From the NCBI RefSeq assembly GCF_041438805.1, contig NZ_CP109190.1:682001-746000 (forward strand): a stretch of 64,000 bases of DNA. The letters run 5' to 3'. The notes beneath the pieces were generated by a model that was given only the letters and a program-made list of their open reading frames with translations, did no database searches and was not told where the DNA came from. Source of the DNA: Streptomyces sp. NBC_01707. Its GTDB lineage: Bacteria > Actinomycetota > Actinomycetes > Streptomycetales > Streptomycetaceae. How positions within the stretch are numbered: the first letter of the stretch is position 1; every line of letters begins with the position of its first letter. The position numbers and the translations under genes are program-made. Below are positions 44,118 to 52,753 of the stretch, one piece after another.

Positions 44118-45014
44118 ATGCGCCGCATCGTCGTCATTGACGCCCCGTCCAATCTCGGCCTCCGGCCGCCCACCGAAGGCACCGTGCCCGGCTGCTACAA
44201 GCTCGCCGGCGCGCTGCGCGAGCAGCGCTTGGTGCAGCGGCTCGGGGCGTACGAGGGCGGCGTCGTCGTACCACCCCGCTACGACCGCGGCGACTGGCGG
44301 GAGGGTGACGGTGTGTTCAACGCTGAGTCCATCTCCACGTACACCTGCAAGCTCGCCGACCGCATCGAGCACCACGTCCGGGCAGGAGACTTCCCGGTCG
44401 TGCTCGGCGGGGACTGTTCCATCCAGCTCGGCGCCTCGCTCGCCCTCCGCCGCATCGGGCGGTACGGACTCGCCGTCATCGACGGATCCGCGGACTTCCG
44501 GCACCCCGGGAACTCCGACCGTATCGGTGCCGCGGGCGGCGAAGAGCTCGCCATCGCGACCGGCCGCGGCCAGGCAGACCTGACGAACCTCGAAGGGCTG
44601 CAGCCCTATGTCAGGGACGAGGACGTACGAGTCCTCGGCATTCGGGACTACGACGAAGAGCGGGCCGAACTCGCCGAGTTGAAGATCACGAACGCTACGG
44701 CCGGGGAGATCCGGGAGTGGGGTGCCGAGGAGCTGGCGGGCGCGGTGCTGCAGGCACTTGAAGTGCCTGTGACCGAGGGGTTCTGGGTGCATCTGGACGC
44801 GGACGTACTGGACCCCTCCGTCATGCCGGCCGTCGACAGCCCCGACCCCGGAGGGCTCATGCCCGACGAACTCGGCTCACTGCTGCGGACCTTGGTGCGG
44901 TCCGAGCGCTGCGTAGGCTTCAATCTCACCATCTACGACCCCGATCTCGACCCCGACGGCTCCTGCGCGGCTCTCCTCGCCGACCTCCTCCAGGCGGCCT
45001 TCGTCCAACCCTGA
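44118..45014 (+). CDS. Arginase/agmatinase-family protein with altered metal ligands
   Basis: 298-residue ureohydrolase-fold protein. The three metal-binding blocks are recognisable but changed: GGDHS is GGDCS (about residue 100), DAHxD is DGSAD (about 121), and the third block HLDADVLDPSVMPAVDSPDP is conserved (about 230). Loss of the two His ligands relative to true arginases argues against ordinary guanidino hydrolysis with a Mn pair; a GGDCS form occurs in some actinobacterial members, but the Ser in place of His in block 2 looks unusual. ATG at 44118 (MRRIVVIDAPSNLGLRPP). Single gene. Confidence 0.82.
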   Translation: MRRIVVIDAPSNLGLRPPTEGTVPGCYKLAGALREQRLVQRLGAYEGGVVVPPRYDRGDWREGDGVFNAESISTYTCKLADRIEHHVRAGDFPVVLGGDCSIQLGASLALRRIGRYGLAVIDGSADFRHPGNSDRIGAAGGEELAIATGRGQADLTNLEGLQPYVRDEDVRVLGIRDYDEERAELAELKITNATAGEIREWGAEELAGAVLQALEVPVTEGFWVHLDADVLDPSVMPAVDSPDPGGLMPDELGSLLRTLVRSERCVGFNLTIYDPDLDPDGSCAALLADLLQAAFVQP

Positions 45015-45473
45015 CCGGGAGGGACCTGTTCAGCCGCCCACGACTGTGTTCGACGGATTTCGCGGGCGGCGGCCCGTCAGCGAATCGGAATCGACCGATT
45101 GAGGCAGGAGCGCCAGTTCGGCGGTACTGGTCGGCTTCGGGTCGCCTGCGGCAGACCCGCACGGAATCAGCGTCGGCGCCGTGGCGGCCATGGCCGTCAA
45201 CAGCCGGACGAGAGCTCAGCAGGCTCGCAGACCATGAGCGGAGAGCGCCCGATGGACGCTGGGCAGGCGCCGCTCGTTCCGGGGAAGACCGATCTCCCGC
45301 ACGCGACAGGCGGAGGGTCCGGCACTGCGCGTCACATGGACAACTGGGATCGATGGGCGTCGAGATGCCCACTGCTTGCTCGCCCATGGGTCTGCAAGCC
45401 TTCTACCACCGACGCATGGGCGTCGAGGCCGCCCCCTGGCACCCGAATTGCGACTGGAATGAGATGACGCCTC
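45015..45473. other. Intergenic region, no gene supported
   Basis: About 459 bp between convergent genes. A 12-bp direct repeat ATGGGCGTCGAG occurs at 45353-45364 and 45416-45427. No recognisable frame or terminator stem stands out. Confidence 0.35.
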
Positions 45474-45911
45474 CTACCGGTCGATCGCCAAGCGATAGAC
45501 CGTCGACGGCCGGACCTGGAAGCCGAGACGTTCGTAAAGCCGGTTCGCTGCCACACGATCCGGACGGGAGGTGAGGTCGACGGTCCGGGCGCCCGCTTCC
45601 CTGGCGATCTGCAGGGCCTTCTGGGTAAGAAGGCCCGCGACACCTTGGCCTCGCGCCGCGCTGTCGACCACCACGTCTTCGACCCGGGCTCGCAGTCCGG
45701 AGGGCAAAGGCAGCAGCACCAGAGTCAGGGTGCCGACGATCGCGTCGGATGTCCGGGCGACGAGCAGCGTGTTGGCATCACACGTCACCATCCGGTCGAG
45801 CGCTTCATGGTCGAGAGGGTTGGCCGTCGCAGACAGCTGCGGCAGCAGTCGGCTGAAGGCCTCGACAAGTTCCTCACTCGCTTCCTGGATGATCTCTACA
45901 CGGACGTCCAT
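45474..45911 (-). CDS. GNAT-family N-acetyltransferase
   Basis: 145 residues, full GNAT domain. Acetyl-CoA pyrophosphate loop in VVDSAARGQGVAGLLTQKAL (about residues 85-104; the R-G-Q-G-V-A core is intact), beta-4 LRARVEDVVV before it, and the C-terminal NRLYERLGFQ. Acetylates an unknown amine or N-terminus in the cytoplasm. ATG at 45911. Single leftward gene. Confidence 0.9.
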   Translation of the reverse strand: MDVRVEIIQEASEELVEAFSRLLPQLSATANPLDHEALDRMVTCDANTLLVARTSDAIVGTLTLVLLPLPSGLRARVEDVVVDSAARGQGVAGLLTQKALQIAREAGARTVDLTSRPDRVAANRLYERLGFQVRPSTVYRLAIDR

Positions 45912-46252
45912 GCCGGGAGCCTATACGCCTGCCAGGACCCGCCGGGAACGCCGGTAAACACGGTACGGACAGCGAAATTCAATGGTGCGCTGATCGTCCG
46001 GGACCGCCGCCTGCGAGCGACATCTTCAGGCGACCCAGCGGTGGTGCCGTCTTCGCAGGGAGACGATGACGGTGCGTCCGGCCGCCCTTCACGCAGGCTC
46101 CGACCGGGCCGGGAGAACGCGCGGTCGAGCCCCCGGCCCGGGATGACTTCCGGACCGGGGGCTTGGGAGACGGGCACGGCGCCGGTATGGTCAGCGCGTC
46201 CGCTCCGGGGTGGGACGACGGTCGCCGGTTGTGGCCGACCCCTGAGGGGCGG
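45912..46252 (-). other. Intergenic region with a GC hairpin
   Basis: About 340 bp. CCGGGCCGGG (46104-46113) and CCCGGCCCGG (46132-46141) form a perfect 10-bp stem with an 18-base loop about 110 bp past the stop of the IPT/TIG gene and could end its transcript. No gene is supported. Confidence 0.4.
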
Positions 46253-46996
46253 TCAGATACCGGGTGCTGCGATGTAGGTGAACCCGCCCACTTCAGTTGC
46301 GCTGCCCGCATCGTTGGTCACGACGACGTCGACGGCACCGGCCGTCCCAGGGGGCGTGACGGCCGACACCGCGGTGTCGGAGAGCACCGTGAAGGGAGCC
46401 GGGTTCCCGTCGAAGGTGACCTCGCTCGTGCTGGTGAGACCGGTACCGGCCACGGTCACGGTCGTGCCGCCCGTCGCCGGCCCCGACGCGGGGGTGACCG
46501 TCGTCACCGTCGGGGCGGCGACATAGGTGTACGTGAGCCCGTTGTTGGTGCCGCCCGCCGTGGTGACGCTGACTCCCACGGAGCCTGCGGCGCCGGCCGG
46601 TGCGGCAACCGTGATCTGTCCGTCGGACACGATCGTCGGCACGGCCGTGTTGGCGCCGAAGGCGACGCTGCTGGCGGTGGACAGGCCGGTGCCGTTGATG
46701 GTCACGGTCCCGCCGCCTGTCGTCGCCCCGGAGGCCGGACTGAGGGACTGCTTGAACGGCGCTCCGACGTAGAAGAAGGGGATGGGGTTGCTCGTCCCTC
46801 CCGGAGTGGTCACAGTGACGCCGACCGACCCGTTGCCGGACGGGGAGACAGCGGTGACCTGGGTGGGCGAGACGTTGGTGACGGCGGTGGCTGACCGGGT
46901 GCCGAAGTGCACCGCGGTGGTGCCACTGAGGCCGGTGCCGGTGATGGTGACGAGTGTGCCGCCGCCGCCTGATCCTTGATTCGGGCTGATTGGCAT
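46253..46996 (-). CDS. Three-repeat IPT/TIG domain protein
   Basis: 247 residues made of three IPT/TIG immunoglobulin-like repeats of about 80 residues. Each has the pattern S-P-x-x-G-x-x-x-G-G-x-x-V-T-I-x-G-T-G-L, for example SPNQGSGGGGTLVTITGTGL at the very start, then SPASGATTGGGTVTINGTGL and TPASGPATGGTTVTVAGTGL. ATG at 46996 has GGAGG 8 bases upstream, and the first repeat begins at residue 3, so there is no signal peptide or anchor; export would need another route, or the protein is intracellular or structural. Such proteins are common in Streptomyces and of unknown role. Monocistronic. Confidence 0.85.
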   Translation of the reverse strand: MPISPNQGSGGGGTLVTITGTGLSGTTAVHFGTRSATAVTNVSPTQVTAVSPSGNGSVGVTVTTPGGTSNPIPFFYVGAPFKQSLSPASGATTGGGTVTINGTGLSTASSVAFGANTAVPTIVSDGQITVAAPAGAAGSVGVSVTTAGGTNNGLTYTYVAAPTVTTVTPASGPATGGTTVTVAGTGLTSTSEVTFDGNPAPFTVLSDTAVSAVTPPGTAGAVDVVVTNDAGSATEVGGFTYIAAPGI

Positions 46997-47906
46997 GAGA
47001 GGTTCCTCCTCGCGCGCAATGCGGTACATTGCGAGCAGTGATGGGGCGTTCGGGTTCGCGTACGTCTCGAGTGGTTGCGACTCGGCTCTCGTGTCGACTG
47101 GCCAGGTCGTAGTTCGATGGCCCTGCACAACTGCGTGGTTGGCGGTATCGGCCGCCTGCCTGATGCGCGGGGCCATCGACGAACACCGTTGATCCGACGC
47201 CGGATCAACGACCTGCTCGCACCCGCTCGAAGAGTCATACATCCGTCGAAACGGACACTTCGAGTAACCCATTCGGGTGGCATGGAGACAAGGTCTCCGA
47301 CGAGATGCCAGCCATTCAGGCGAGCGCTCAGAGGTGATATACGGAGCGTTACCGGCGCTCGTACGAATAGCTGTAAGTACTATCCGTGGCACTGGGATTG
47401 ACCGCCCGCCCCATGCCGCAGCAGCTCGACGAGCTCTGCACTGTCCACCCCGGACACTTGCTCTCACCAGCTTCCAGCCGGCCCGCTCCCCCCTTCGGGT
47501 GAAATGGTGCCCTGACAATGGCCAGGGCCGCAGCCTCTCGCCAATGGGCTACTCCGCGTGACGAACAGCTGTGACGGTCGACGGGACAGGACGGCCTCCC
47601 GCGATCCACACTCCGCATCCATCGGCTCGATGGACTCCGCCCGGCGCGACCACGAGATCGAGATCGTCGCGTCGGTCCAGGAGACCGCGGCCCGGTACGT
47701 CAACAGTCCGCCCTGGGCATGGTCCTCAAGCCCGTCGAGTCCCCCGGTCTCGCTGAAGGGCAGTGAACGCACCCCACCTCGTCGCCGTCGTCCGCGCCGG
47801 AGTCCGCTTCGAACACGGCCACCTCGTCGAACGCCTCGCAACCCTCGCGGCCTGAACTAGGCCATATTCCATAGAACTTGACGACTGATCTTGCATCGCT
47901 CGAGGA
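46997..47906. other. Long region without a supported gene
   Basis: About 910 bp. It must hold the promoter of the leftward IPT/TIG gene. A short rightward frame ending at 47855 (APHLVAVVRAGVRFEHGHLV) looks protein-like but is too short and startless to name; it may be part of a decayed gene. No RNA gene seen. Confidence 0.35.
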
Positions 47907-48110
47907 TCAGGCCGACGCGGAGAGGAACCCCAGGGTCGTCGCAACGTTCGCCGACAGGTCGGTCGTCGTATCCAGCACCAACCGGTGGCCGGTCCACGAG
48001 GTGCTCCTCCCGCAGAGCTTCAACCACCTCCCACGTCGGCTCGGCGAAGCCCTCGATCCGTCGGGACCGGGTCTCAAGCCGACGGCGGTGCACCACGTCC
48101 GCGGGCGAAG
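47907..48110 (-). pseudogene. AAA-family (zeta/kinase-like) ATPase C-terminal relic
   Basis: The minus strand gives RRLETRSRRIEGFAEPTWEV then VEALREE in one frame, and after a one-base shift WTGHRLVLDTTTDLSANVAT and TLGFLSASA followed by a stop. Joined, this matches the end of Streptomyces AAA_33-type ATP-binding proteins (FAEPTWEQV..RREEFEPWTGERLVLDTT). The P-loop half is absent. A truncated and frameshifted remnant. Confidence 0.6.
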
Positions 48111-48370
48111 CCGAGTGCTCCGGGTGCAGGCCCGGCGTGCCCCACGGCCCGCGGATCCGGACCGTTCCTCGACCGCAGCCGACGCAGCGGTGAGCCGCGG
48201 GAACAGCCGCACTCGGCTAGATCAACGTCGCCCCGCGCGTTGAAGTGATGCGAGGCAGTCGCTGACGGATGCTGGAAGTTGTCCGGCTGGCGGTTGCCAA
48301 CCGTTCGCCGCGGCCGAAGTGGGGCACAAGGGTCGATGAGCAATGGCGTTTGGGTGAAAGGTGCGTGTGT

Positions 48371-48637
48371 ATGAGCATCATTGCGTGGATCTTGATCGGC
48401 CTGCTGGCCGGTGCGATCGCCAAGGCGTTGATGCCGGGCAGGGACCCGGGAGGCTGCCTGATCACGATGCTGATCGGCATCGTCGGCGGTCTTCTGGGCG
48501 GCTGGCTGGGAAAGGTCATCTTCGGCGTCCACTCGATCAAGGGCTTCTTCCATCTCTCCACCTGGATCGCCGCCGTAGTCGGATCCATCATCGTTCTGGC
48601 CATCTACCGGCTCATTGCAGGACGACGTACCCGCTGA
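48371..48637 (+). CDS. GlsB/YeaQ/YmgE-family stress-response membrane protein
   Basis: 88 residues from the ATG at 48371 (MSIIAWILIGLLAGAIAKAL), with AAAGG about 10 bases upstream. Three membrane helices with glycine-rich faces (GCLITMLIGIVGGLLGGWLG; TWIAAVVGSIIVLAIYRL), the hallmark of transglycosylase-associated/GlsB proteins. The family is induced by general stress; molecular role unclear. The longer open frame upstream (34 codons) lacks membrane character. Followed by a strong terminator, so single gene. Confidence 0.92.
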   Translation: MSIIAWILIGLLAGAIAKALMPGRDPGGCLITMLIGIVGGLLGGWLGKVIFGVHSIKGFFHLSTWIAAVVGSIIVLAIYRLIAGRRTR

Positions 48638-48658
48638 GGCGCCGGGCGAACGTCGTCA

Positions 48659-48694
48659 CCGCGGACGCCGACCCGGCACGGTCGGCGTCCGCGG
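48659..48694 (+). terminator. Hairpin terminator of the GlsB-like gene
   Basis: Perfect 15-bp arms CCGCGGACGCCGACC (48659-48673) and GGTCGGCGTCCGCGG (48680-48694) with a 6-base loop, 22 bases past the stop. Confidence 0.75.
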
Positions 48695-48960
48695 CACCAC
48701 CGGGACCACCGGATCCTCCCCGCATGCGGCGATCGGCATCGCCCTCATGCACAACCTCCTTCAAGCCGGGCCGAACAGCCCCATCGCGCTTCGAGCGGGG
48801 CCGACGCTATGGGAGTGATTCCGGCGGGGTGGACGGGGCGCAGTCCACGCGCCGCCCGAGGACCTGTGCGCATCGTCGCTAGTGTCCAGGGCGCCGCGCC
48901 TTCACAGACAAACGTGCAGGCGCCCCAGCTCATCGATTCAACAGCAAGGAAGGACCGTCC
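48695..48960. other. Short intergenic region before the zinc protein gene
   Basis: About 265 bp, probably the promoter of the gene at 48961. No frame or RNA is supported. Confidence 0.3.
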
Positions 48961-49203
48961 ATGGCTGTGTGCGAGGTATGCCAAAACGACTACGAGCTGG
49001 CGTTCGAGGTGCGTGCCGCCGGAGGTGCGGTCCACATCTTCGACAGCATCGAGTGCGCTGCCCAGAAGATGGCACCGACGTGTGTCAACTGCCAGTGCCG
49101 CATCCTCGGCCACGGCATGCAGGCTGACGGACAGTTCTTCTGCTGCGCACACTGCGCGCGTGAGAAAGGTTTGTCCCGGTCCCAGCTCGTGGATCACGCC
49201 TGA
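48961..49203 (+). CDS. Small cysteine-rich (metallothionein-like) zinc protein
   Basis: 80 residues with nine Cys in zinc-knuckle pairs: CEVC at 4-7, Cys32, CVNCQC at 41-46, and CCAHC at 60-64, plus His. It resembles small prokaryotic metallothionein-like/treble-clef proteins of Streptomyces (VCEVCxNDY...HIFDSIECA...CxxCxCRILGHG...FFCCAHCA). Probably binds zinc; function unknown. ATG at 48961 preceded by GGAAGGAC. Single gene. Confidence 0.8.
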   Translation: MAVCEVCQNDYELAFEVRAAGGAVHIFDSIECAAQKMAPTCVNCQCRILGHGMQADGQFFCCAHCAREKGLSRSQLVDHA

Positions 49204-49375
49204 ATCACTCGGACCGTAAGGTCGAGTCGCCCATTCCCCACGTCGGTCCAGGGAGCAGGGGATCGAGTCCGGGTGACAGGGCAAAGGCGCTGGGAGCTCA
49301 ATGGGTCCTGTACCCGCCGATTCCCCCGGAGGCCTCAGGGCTGTCCCGTAAATGGTCTTTGGGTCGTCCCCGGGC

Positions 49376-49600
49376 GGGTCAGGCCGCGGTACAGTCCGCC
49401 GGCCTTTTATGGGACTTGTTGTGGTCCGCTTTCCAGGCCGGAAGCTCGGTCCGGCCGCGCTCGCGACGGTGCGGGATGACGAGTCCGGTGCCCGGGCAGC
49501 CGCCGTCGGCGATCGTGAGGGTCTTGCCGACGGCGGCCTTGGCTCCGGACTCCTCCCATGCCTTGCAGTCGTTGCGGTTTCCGGCAAGTGCCCGGACGGC
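49376..49600 (-). pseudogene. IS5-family transposase C-terminal relic
   Basis: The minus strand encodes LAGNRNDCKAWEESGAKAAV, GKTLTIADGGCPGTGLVIPH and RRERGRTELPAWKADHNKSH, the conserved second half of IS5/IS112-like transposases (DDE block IADGGYRGTG). The Tyr of GGYRG has become Cys-Pro and the N-terminal half is missing. Closely related to the relic at 51880-52633. Confidence 0.8.
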
Positions 49601-49859
49601 ACAAGGCGTCACCCCGGCACCCACGCGAGCACCCCTCGCTGCTCGAACGGCACTCAGAACTCACATCGGTCCTCAGAGCCGTCAGTACCGGATCAGGACA
49701 GCTCCGACGCCGTGATCACACCAGCCACACCGTGGTCGTTCCACCCCGGGGAGGAGGCCGAGCAAGTGTCCTTCCGCGCAAAGCCAGCGGCCACCGGTGC
49801 TGCGCCTGCCGACATGGCCGGTCCAGAATGCTGCCGTGGCCGAAGACGAGCAGAGCGGT

Positions 49860-50486
49860 ATGGAACCGCGTTCATTCCTGACATGCGCGACAGAGGTGGC
49901 TCGGCTGCTGGGCGTCGGAGACATCGCCATGAAGCCGACCGACCGGGCCCGGCGCCTCGCCCATGCGGTGCGTAAGCCCTTGCTCGAGCGCGCAACTCTG
50001 CCGGAGGAGTTGTTCGCCCCGTTGATGGCTGCAGCCGTATACGACCCCGATCCCAGCTTCTGCCGCTGGTTCGTCGAGCCGGCGGTCAACGCATTCGGAC
50101 GCCGCCGTGTGATGGCGGCATTGGTCGACTATCTGCGGGGCGGCACGGAGGCTGAGCGAGCTGGTGCCGTGCGGGCCTGGTACTGCGCCCATGTGCCGTT
50201 GTGTGCAGATGGGTCCCCAGCGTACGGACCCGGCGGGGTACGTGATCCCGCGTTGGACGAGTCACAGGACATCGTGGCCGCGTGGCTGGAGGCATCGATG
50301 CGGGTGTTCGCCGAAACCACCGACCTGCAGATGCGCCACCGTGTCCTGTTGGACCTGCCTACCTCCCGCGCGGCGTACCCGCCATCCCTGCACAAACTGC
50401 TGGAAAGCACACTCGCATCCGCCCGGGTCCATCCCGACCTACACATCCGCCGCTGGGCCGCAGCAGCAGACCACGAGGGAGTCTGA
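49860..50486 (+). CDS. Hypothetical helical protein (HEAT-like)
   Basis: 208 residues from the ATG at 49860 (MEPRSFLTCATEVARLLGVG); GTG starts at 49836 or 49797 are also possible. Predicted all-helical with repeated helix pairs, for example PEELFAPLMAAAVYDPDPSF, VMAALVDYLRGGTEAERAGA, and VLLDLPTSRAAYPPSLHKLL, and so HEAT-like in style. No catalytic motif or signal peptide. It lies between two IS5-type terminal repeats beside a transposase relic, which suggests it arrived as passenger DNA, or that the repeats inserted around it. Function not recognised. Confidence 0.6.
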   Translation: MEPRSFLTCATEVARLLGVGDIAMKPTDRARRLAHAVRKPLLERATLPEELFAPLMAAAVYDPDPSFCRWFVEPAVNAFGRRRVMAALVDYLRGGTEAERAGAVRAWYCAHVPLCADGSPAYGPGGVRDPALDESQDIVAAWLEASMRVFAETTDLQMRHRVLLDLPTSRAAYPPSLHKLLESTLASARVHPDLHIRRWAAAADHEGV

Positions 50487-50525
50487 ACCCGATTCTCGCC
50501 TCTCCCGGTAGTGACGGGACAGCCC

Positions 50526-50945
50526 TCAGTCCGTTGCCCGCATTCCTCGGTCCACCGACTCGTCCAGTGGGGACACCGCGAGGGAGAAGGAATGCCCGGC
50601 GGGATCGGCGTAGAAACGTACGCCACGTGACCCACTGCTGTCCCTGGTCTCTATCGGCATTGCGCCGAGGCTCACCGCCTCGCGTTCCGCCTCATCCAAA
50701 TCACCGTGCGCAACGAGTATCCGAAGATGCGCCTGCTGGGCGTCCTCGGGCCGGGGCCAGCTGGGAGGGGCGTAGCCGTGATCCCGGCGGAGCGCCAGGT
50801 GTACGCCGTCGTGACCGACGAGTTCCACAAAATCAGGATCGCTCATCACCTGGATTTCTGCGTCGAGCAGTGAGGAGTAGAACTCCGCAAGGGCTTCGGG
50901 CTCCGCGCAGTCAAGAACAAGAAAACTTGTCTTTGCAACAGTCAT
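50526..50945 (-). CDS. VOC-family (glyoxalase-like) protein
   Basis: 139 residues with two beta-alpha-beta-beta-beta modules: module 1 SFLVLDCAEPEALAEFYSSL, module 2 HLRILVAHGDLDEAEREAV and YADPAGHSFSL (metal-site region). VOC proteins act as glyoxalases, dioxygenases or drug-binding proteins; nothing here fixes the substrate. ATG at 50945. The TGA stop lies inside the IS5-type terminal repeat (50514-50528), so the repeat may have set the present C-terminus. Confidence 0.88.
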   Translation of the reverse strand: MTVAKTSFLVLDCAEPEALAEFYSSLLDAEIQVMSDPDFVELVGHDGVHLALRRDHGYAPPSWPRPEDAQQAHLRILVAHGDLDEAEREAVSLGAMPIETRDSSGSRGVRFYADPAGHSFSLAVSPLDESVDRGMRATD

Positions 50946-51395
50946 GTGATTTCCGGTACCCGCTGACGCTCAGAACACACTGCCTCGACCACTGTTCACG
51001 TATGACACGCTCGACCTGTGCCCGTTTCAGGATGTTTGGCAGCCGCACGGTACGGCCCGCAAGATGCACGGACACCCTGTGCTGCCGGGTTCCTGCGCGA
51101 TCCGCTGCTCCATGAGCCCATACGGTCGACATCTGCCAAGGGCGGAGCCGCATGGACAGCGATTGGGATTCCCGTGCCTGGTCAAGACGCCGGACGATGA
51201 CATGGAAAAGCTCTCCGTACACGTTCAACTGGGCAGCGACGACGTTCTGTCCGGCCGCATGAGGCCGGACAGTGGCCTCCAGCCACGTGTCATTCCAGTC
51301 AGAAGCCCGGCCTGCGCGGACTGCCGGCCCCACTCACGGTTGTCGAACCAGAACCGCACACAAGGCCGATCGGCGATCGGATGAAAGAGCAGATA
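50946..51395. other. Intergenic region, nothing recognised
   Basis: About 450 bp upstream of the VOC gene, presumably with its promoter. Open frames in it have no protein character. Confidence 0.35.
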
Positions 51396-51439
51396 AATGC
51401 GGGGCGGCTCCAGACCAATGCCTGGAGCCGCCCCGCATT
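51396..51439 (-). terminator. Strong hairpin terminator after the hydrophobic peptide gene
   Basis: Perfect 18-bp arms AATGCGGGGCGGCTCCAG (51396-51413) and CTGGAGCCGCCCCGCATT (51422-51439) with an 8-base loop, 22 bases past the stop of the leftward gene. Confidence 0.78.
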
Positions 51440-51461
51440 ACCGGGACAGGACTGCATCCCT

Positions 51462-51632
51462 CTACCAGCGGTACCAGCGGCCACGACGACCACCGGCTCC
51501 GACGGAACGCATGGCAAATCCGAGCAGCCAGACAGCCAGCACGATCACGGCGACGATCCACAGGGCCTTCAGTGCGAATCCGGCACCGAAGAGAAGCAGG
51601 GCGAGCAGGAGAACGAGAAGCAGGGGAACCAT
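51462..51632 (-). CDS. Small hydrophobic membrane protein
   Basis: 56 residues from the ATG at 51632, with GGAGG 9 bases upstream. Two close membrane helices (VPLLLVLLLALLLFGAGFAL and LWIVAVIVLAVWLLGFAMR) and a basic, Gly/Arg/Trp-rich tail (GGRRGRWYRW). This is a common Streptomyces 'hydrophobic protein' type, often stress-linked; function unknown. Own terminator. Confidence 0.85.
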   Translation of the reverse strand: MVPLLLVLLLALLLFGAGFALKALWIVAVIVLAVWLLGFAMRSVGAGGRRGRWYRW

Positions 51633-51879
51633 AGTTATCAACCTCCAGAACAACGTGTGCCCTGACACGACGCAGCCATGCATCCAATCTTTATGTACTT
51701 CTTATTCCTCGGTATGGGCATGCGGTATCGTCCCTGCGCCTCACTCACCTCGAACGAAAGAGAGACAACGGGGCTGCACCGGCTGTCCTCGCGCCCGGTC
51801 CACTGTGGCTCCACCCACGCCCGCTCCCTCGCGGAGAGCGGCTGGCGCCGCAACGGGCAGGACTCTCCAGATCAAGATC

Positions 51880-52633
51880 GGACTTGTACTGGCGGGCGAT
51901 GCTGAGCATGCCGTGGTGCACGCCGTCGCACTTGAGAGCCAGTCACGGAGGATCTTCCAGATCTCTATGCAGGCTCAGGCGTGCTCGACGCAGGCGCGGT
52001 CCTTGCGGTGGGAGACGTTGTACTCAGCGTCCCAGGCGGTGAGTTCCGTCTGGCCCTTCTCTCGGCATGGGGGATGACGAGGCCGGTGCCCCGGTAACCG
52101 CCGTCCGCAATCACCGTGGTCTTGCCGACGCTGTCCTTCGCACGGGGAACTGATGCCTTGCAGTCGTTGCGACTACCGGGAAGCTGCCGGCCGACCGCGA
52201 CGACGCGCCGGGAGTCGGCGTCGATGGCCTCCTGGTGGGTCGGTGGAGTATCGGTAGTTCTTCCACTGCTCGGCCACAGCGTGAGCACGGGTGGGGGCCA
52301 GGGTGACGTCCACGATCAGCACGGTGTCCTTTCGGAGCCGCTTGCGCTGCTGGAGGGCGAGCGACGGTCCGAGGTGACTGATGATGCGGTCGGCGGCCGA
52401 CTTGGAGACCCGAACAGCGCCGCCAGTTGTCGCACGGGCAGGTTCGTCCGCCAGTAGGCGGTGACCAGAAGCACGCGGTCCTCCAACGACAGGCTCCACG
52501 GCCGGCCCTTGCGCACCGGATCCGCACCCTCGCGCCGCAGTGCGACGATCAGCCGCTGAGGTGACGCAGACTCAGCCGAGTGGGCGTGGCCGTCCAGGAG
52601 GGCTCGCTCCGACGCCGTGATCACTACTGTCAC
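51880..52633 (-). pseudogene. IS5-family transposase, multiply frameshifted
   Basis: Nearly the whole transposase can be pieced together from three frames. Frame 1: VIVALRREGADPVRKGRPWS-like N-terminus with LEDRVLLVTAYWRTNLPVRQ and LAALFG. Frame 2: VSKSAADRIISHLGPSLALQ, RKDTVLIVDVTLAPTRAHAV, AEQWKNYRYST (with the DDE Asp in IVDVT replacing the usual IVDGT). Frame 3: EAIDADSRRVVAVGRQLPGS, NDCKAS, IADGGYRGTGLVIPH, then RVEHA followed by a stop and WKILRDW. The C-terminal end LKCDGVHHGMLSIAR lies near 51900-51945. At least two shifts and one stop make it non-functional. Confidence 0.85.
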
Positions 52634-52753
52634 ATCAGGACCCTCCCACCACAGCTGAGTCCAGGCTTACGGAGATCGCCGCCTGCCGGAATTTCGCTGG
52701 GCGGTCTTGTCGTCGGCCGGTACCGTGCACGACAGGATCAGGGGGGTGAGCTG

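Larger units (their letters stand above)
49335..50528. mobile_element. IS5-type terminal-repeat-bounded segment
   Basis: TCAGGGCTGTCCCGT at 49335-49349 and ACGGGACAGCCCTCA at 50514-50528 are inverted repeats (14 of 15 bases). Within the segment lie a leftward IS5 transposase relic close to the left repeat and an intact rightward gene of unknown function. The segment may be an IS5-family element with a passenger gene and a mostly deleted transposase. The right repeat overlaps the stop codon of the VOC gene. Confidence 0.55.

Noticed and set aside
47558..47860. Rightward frame with the protein-like segment APHLVAVVRAGVRF
   Set aside because: Too short, in a different phase from any start, and I could not assign the segment to a family with confidence.
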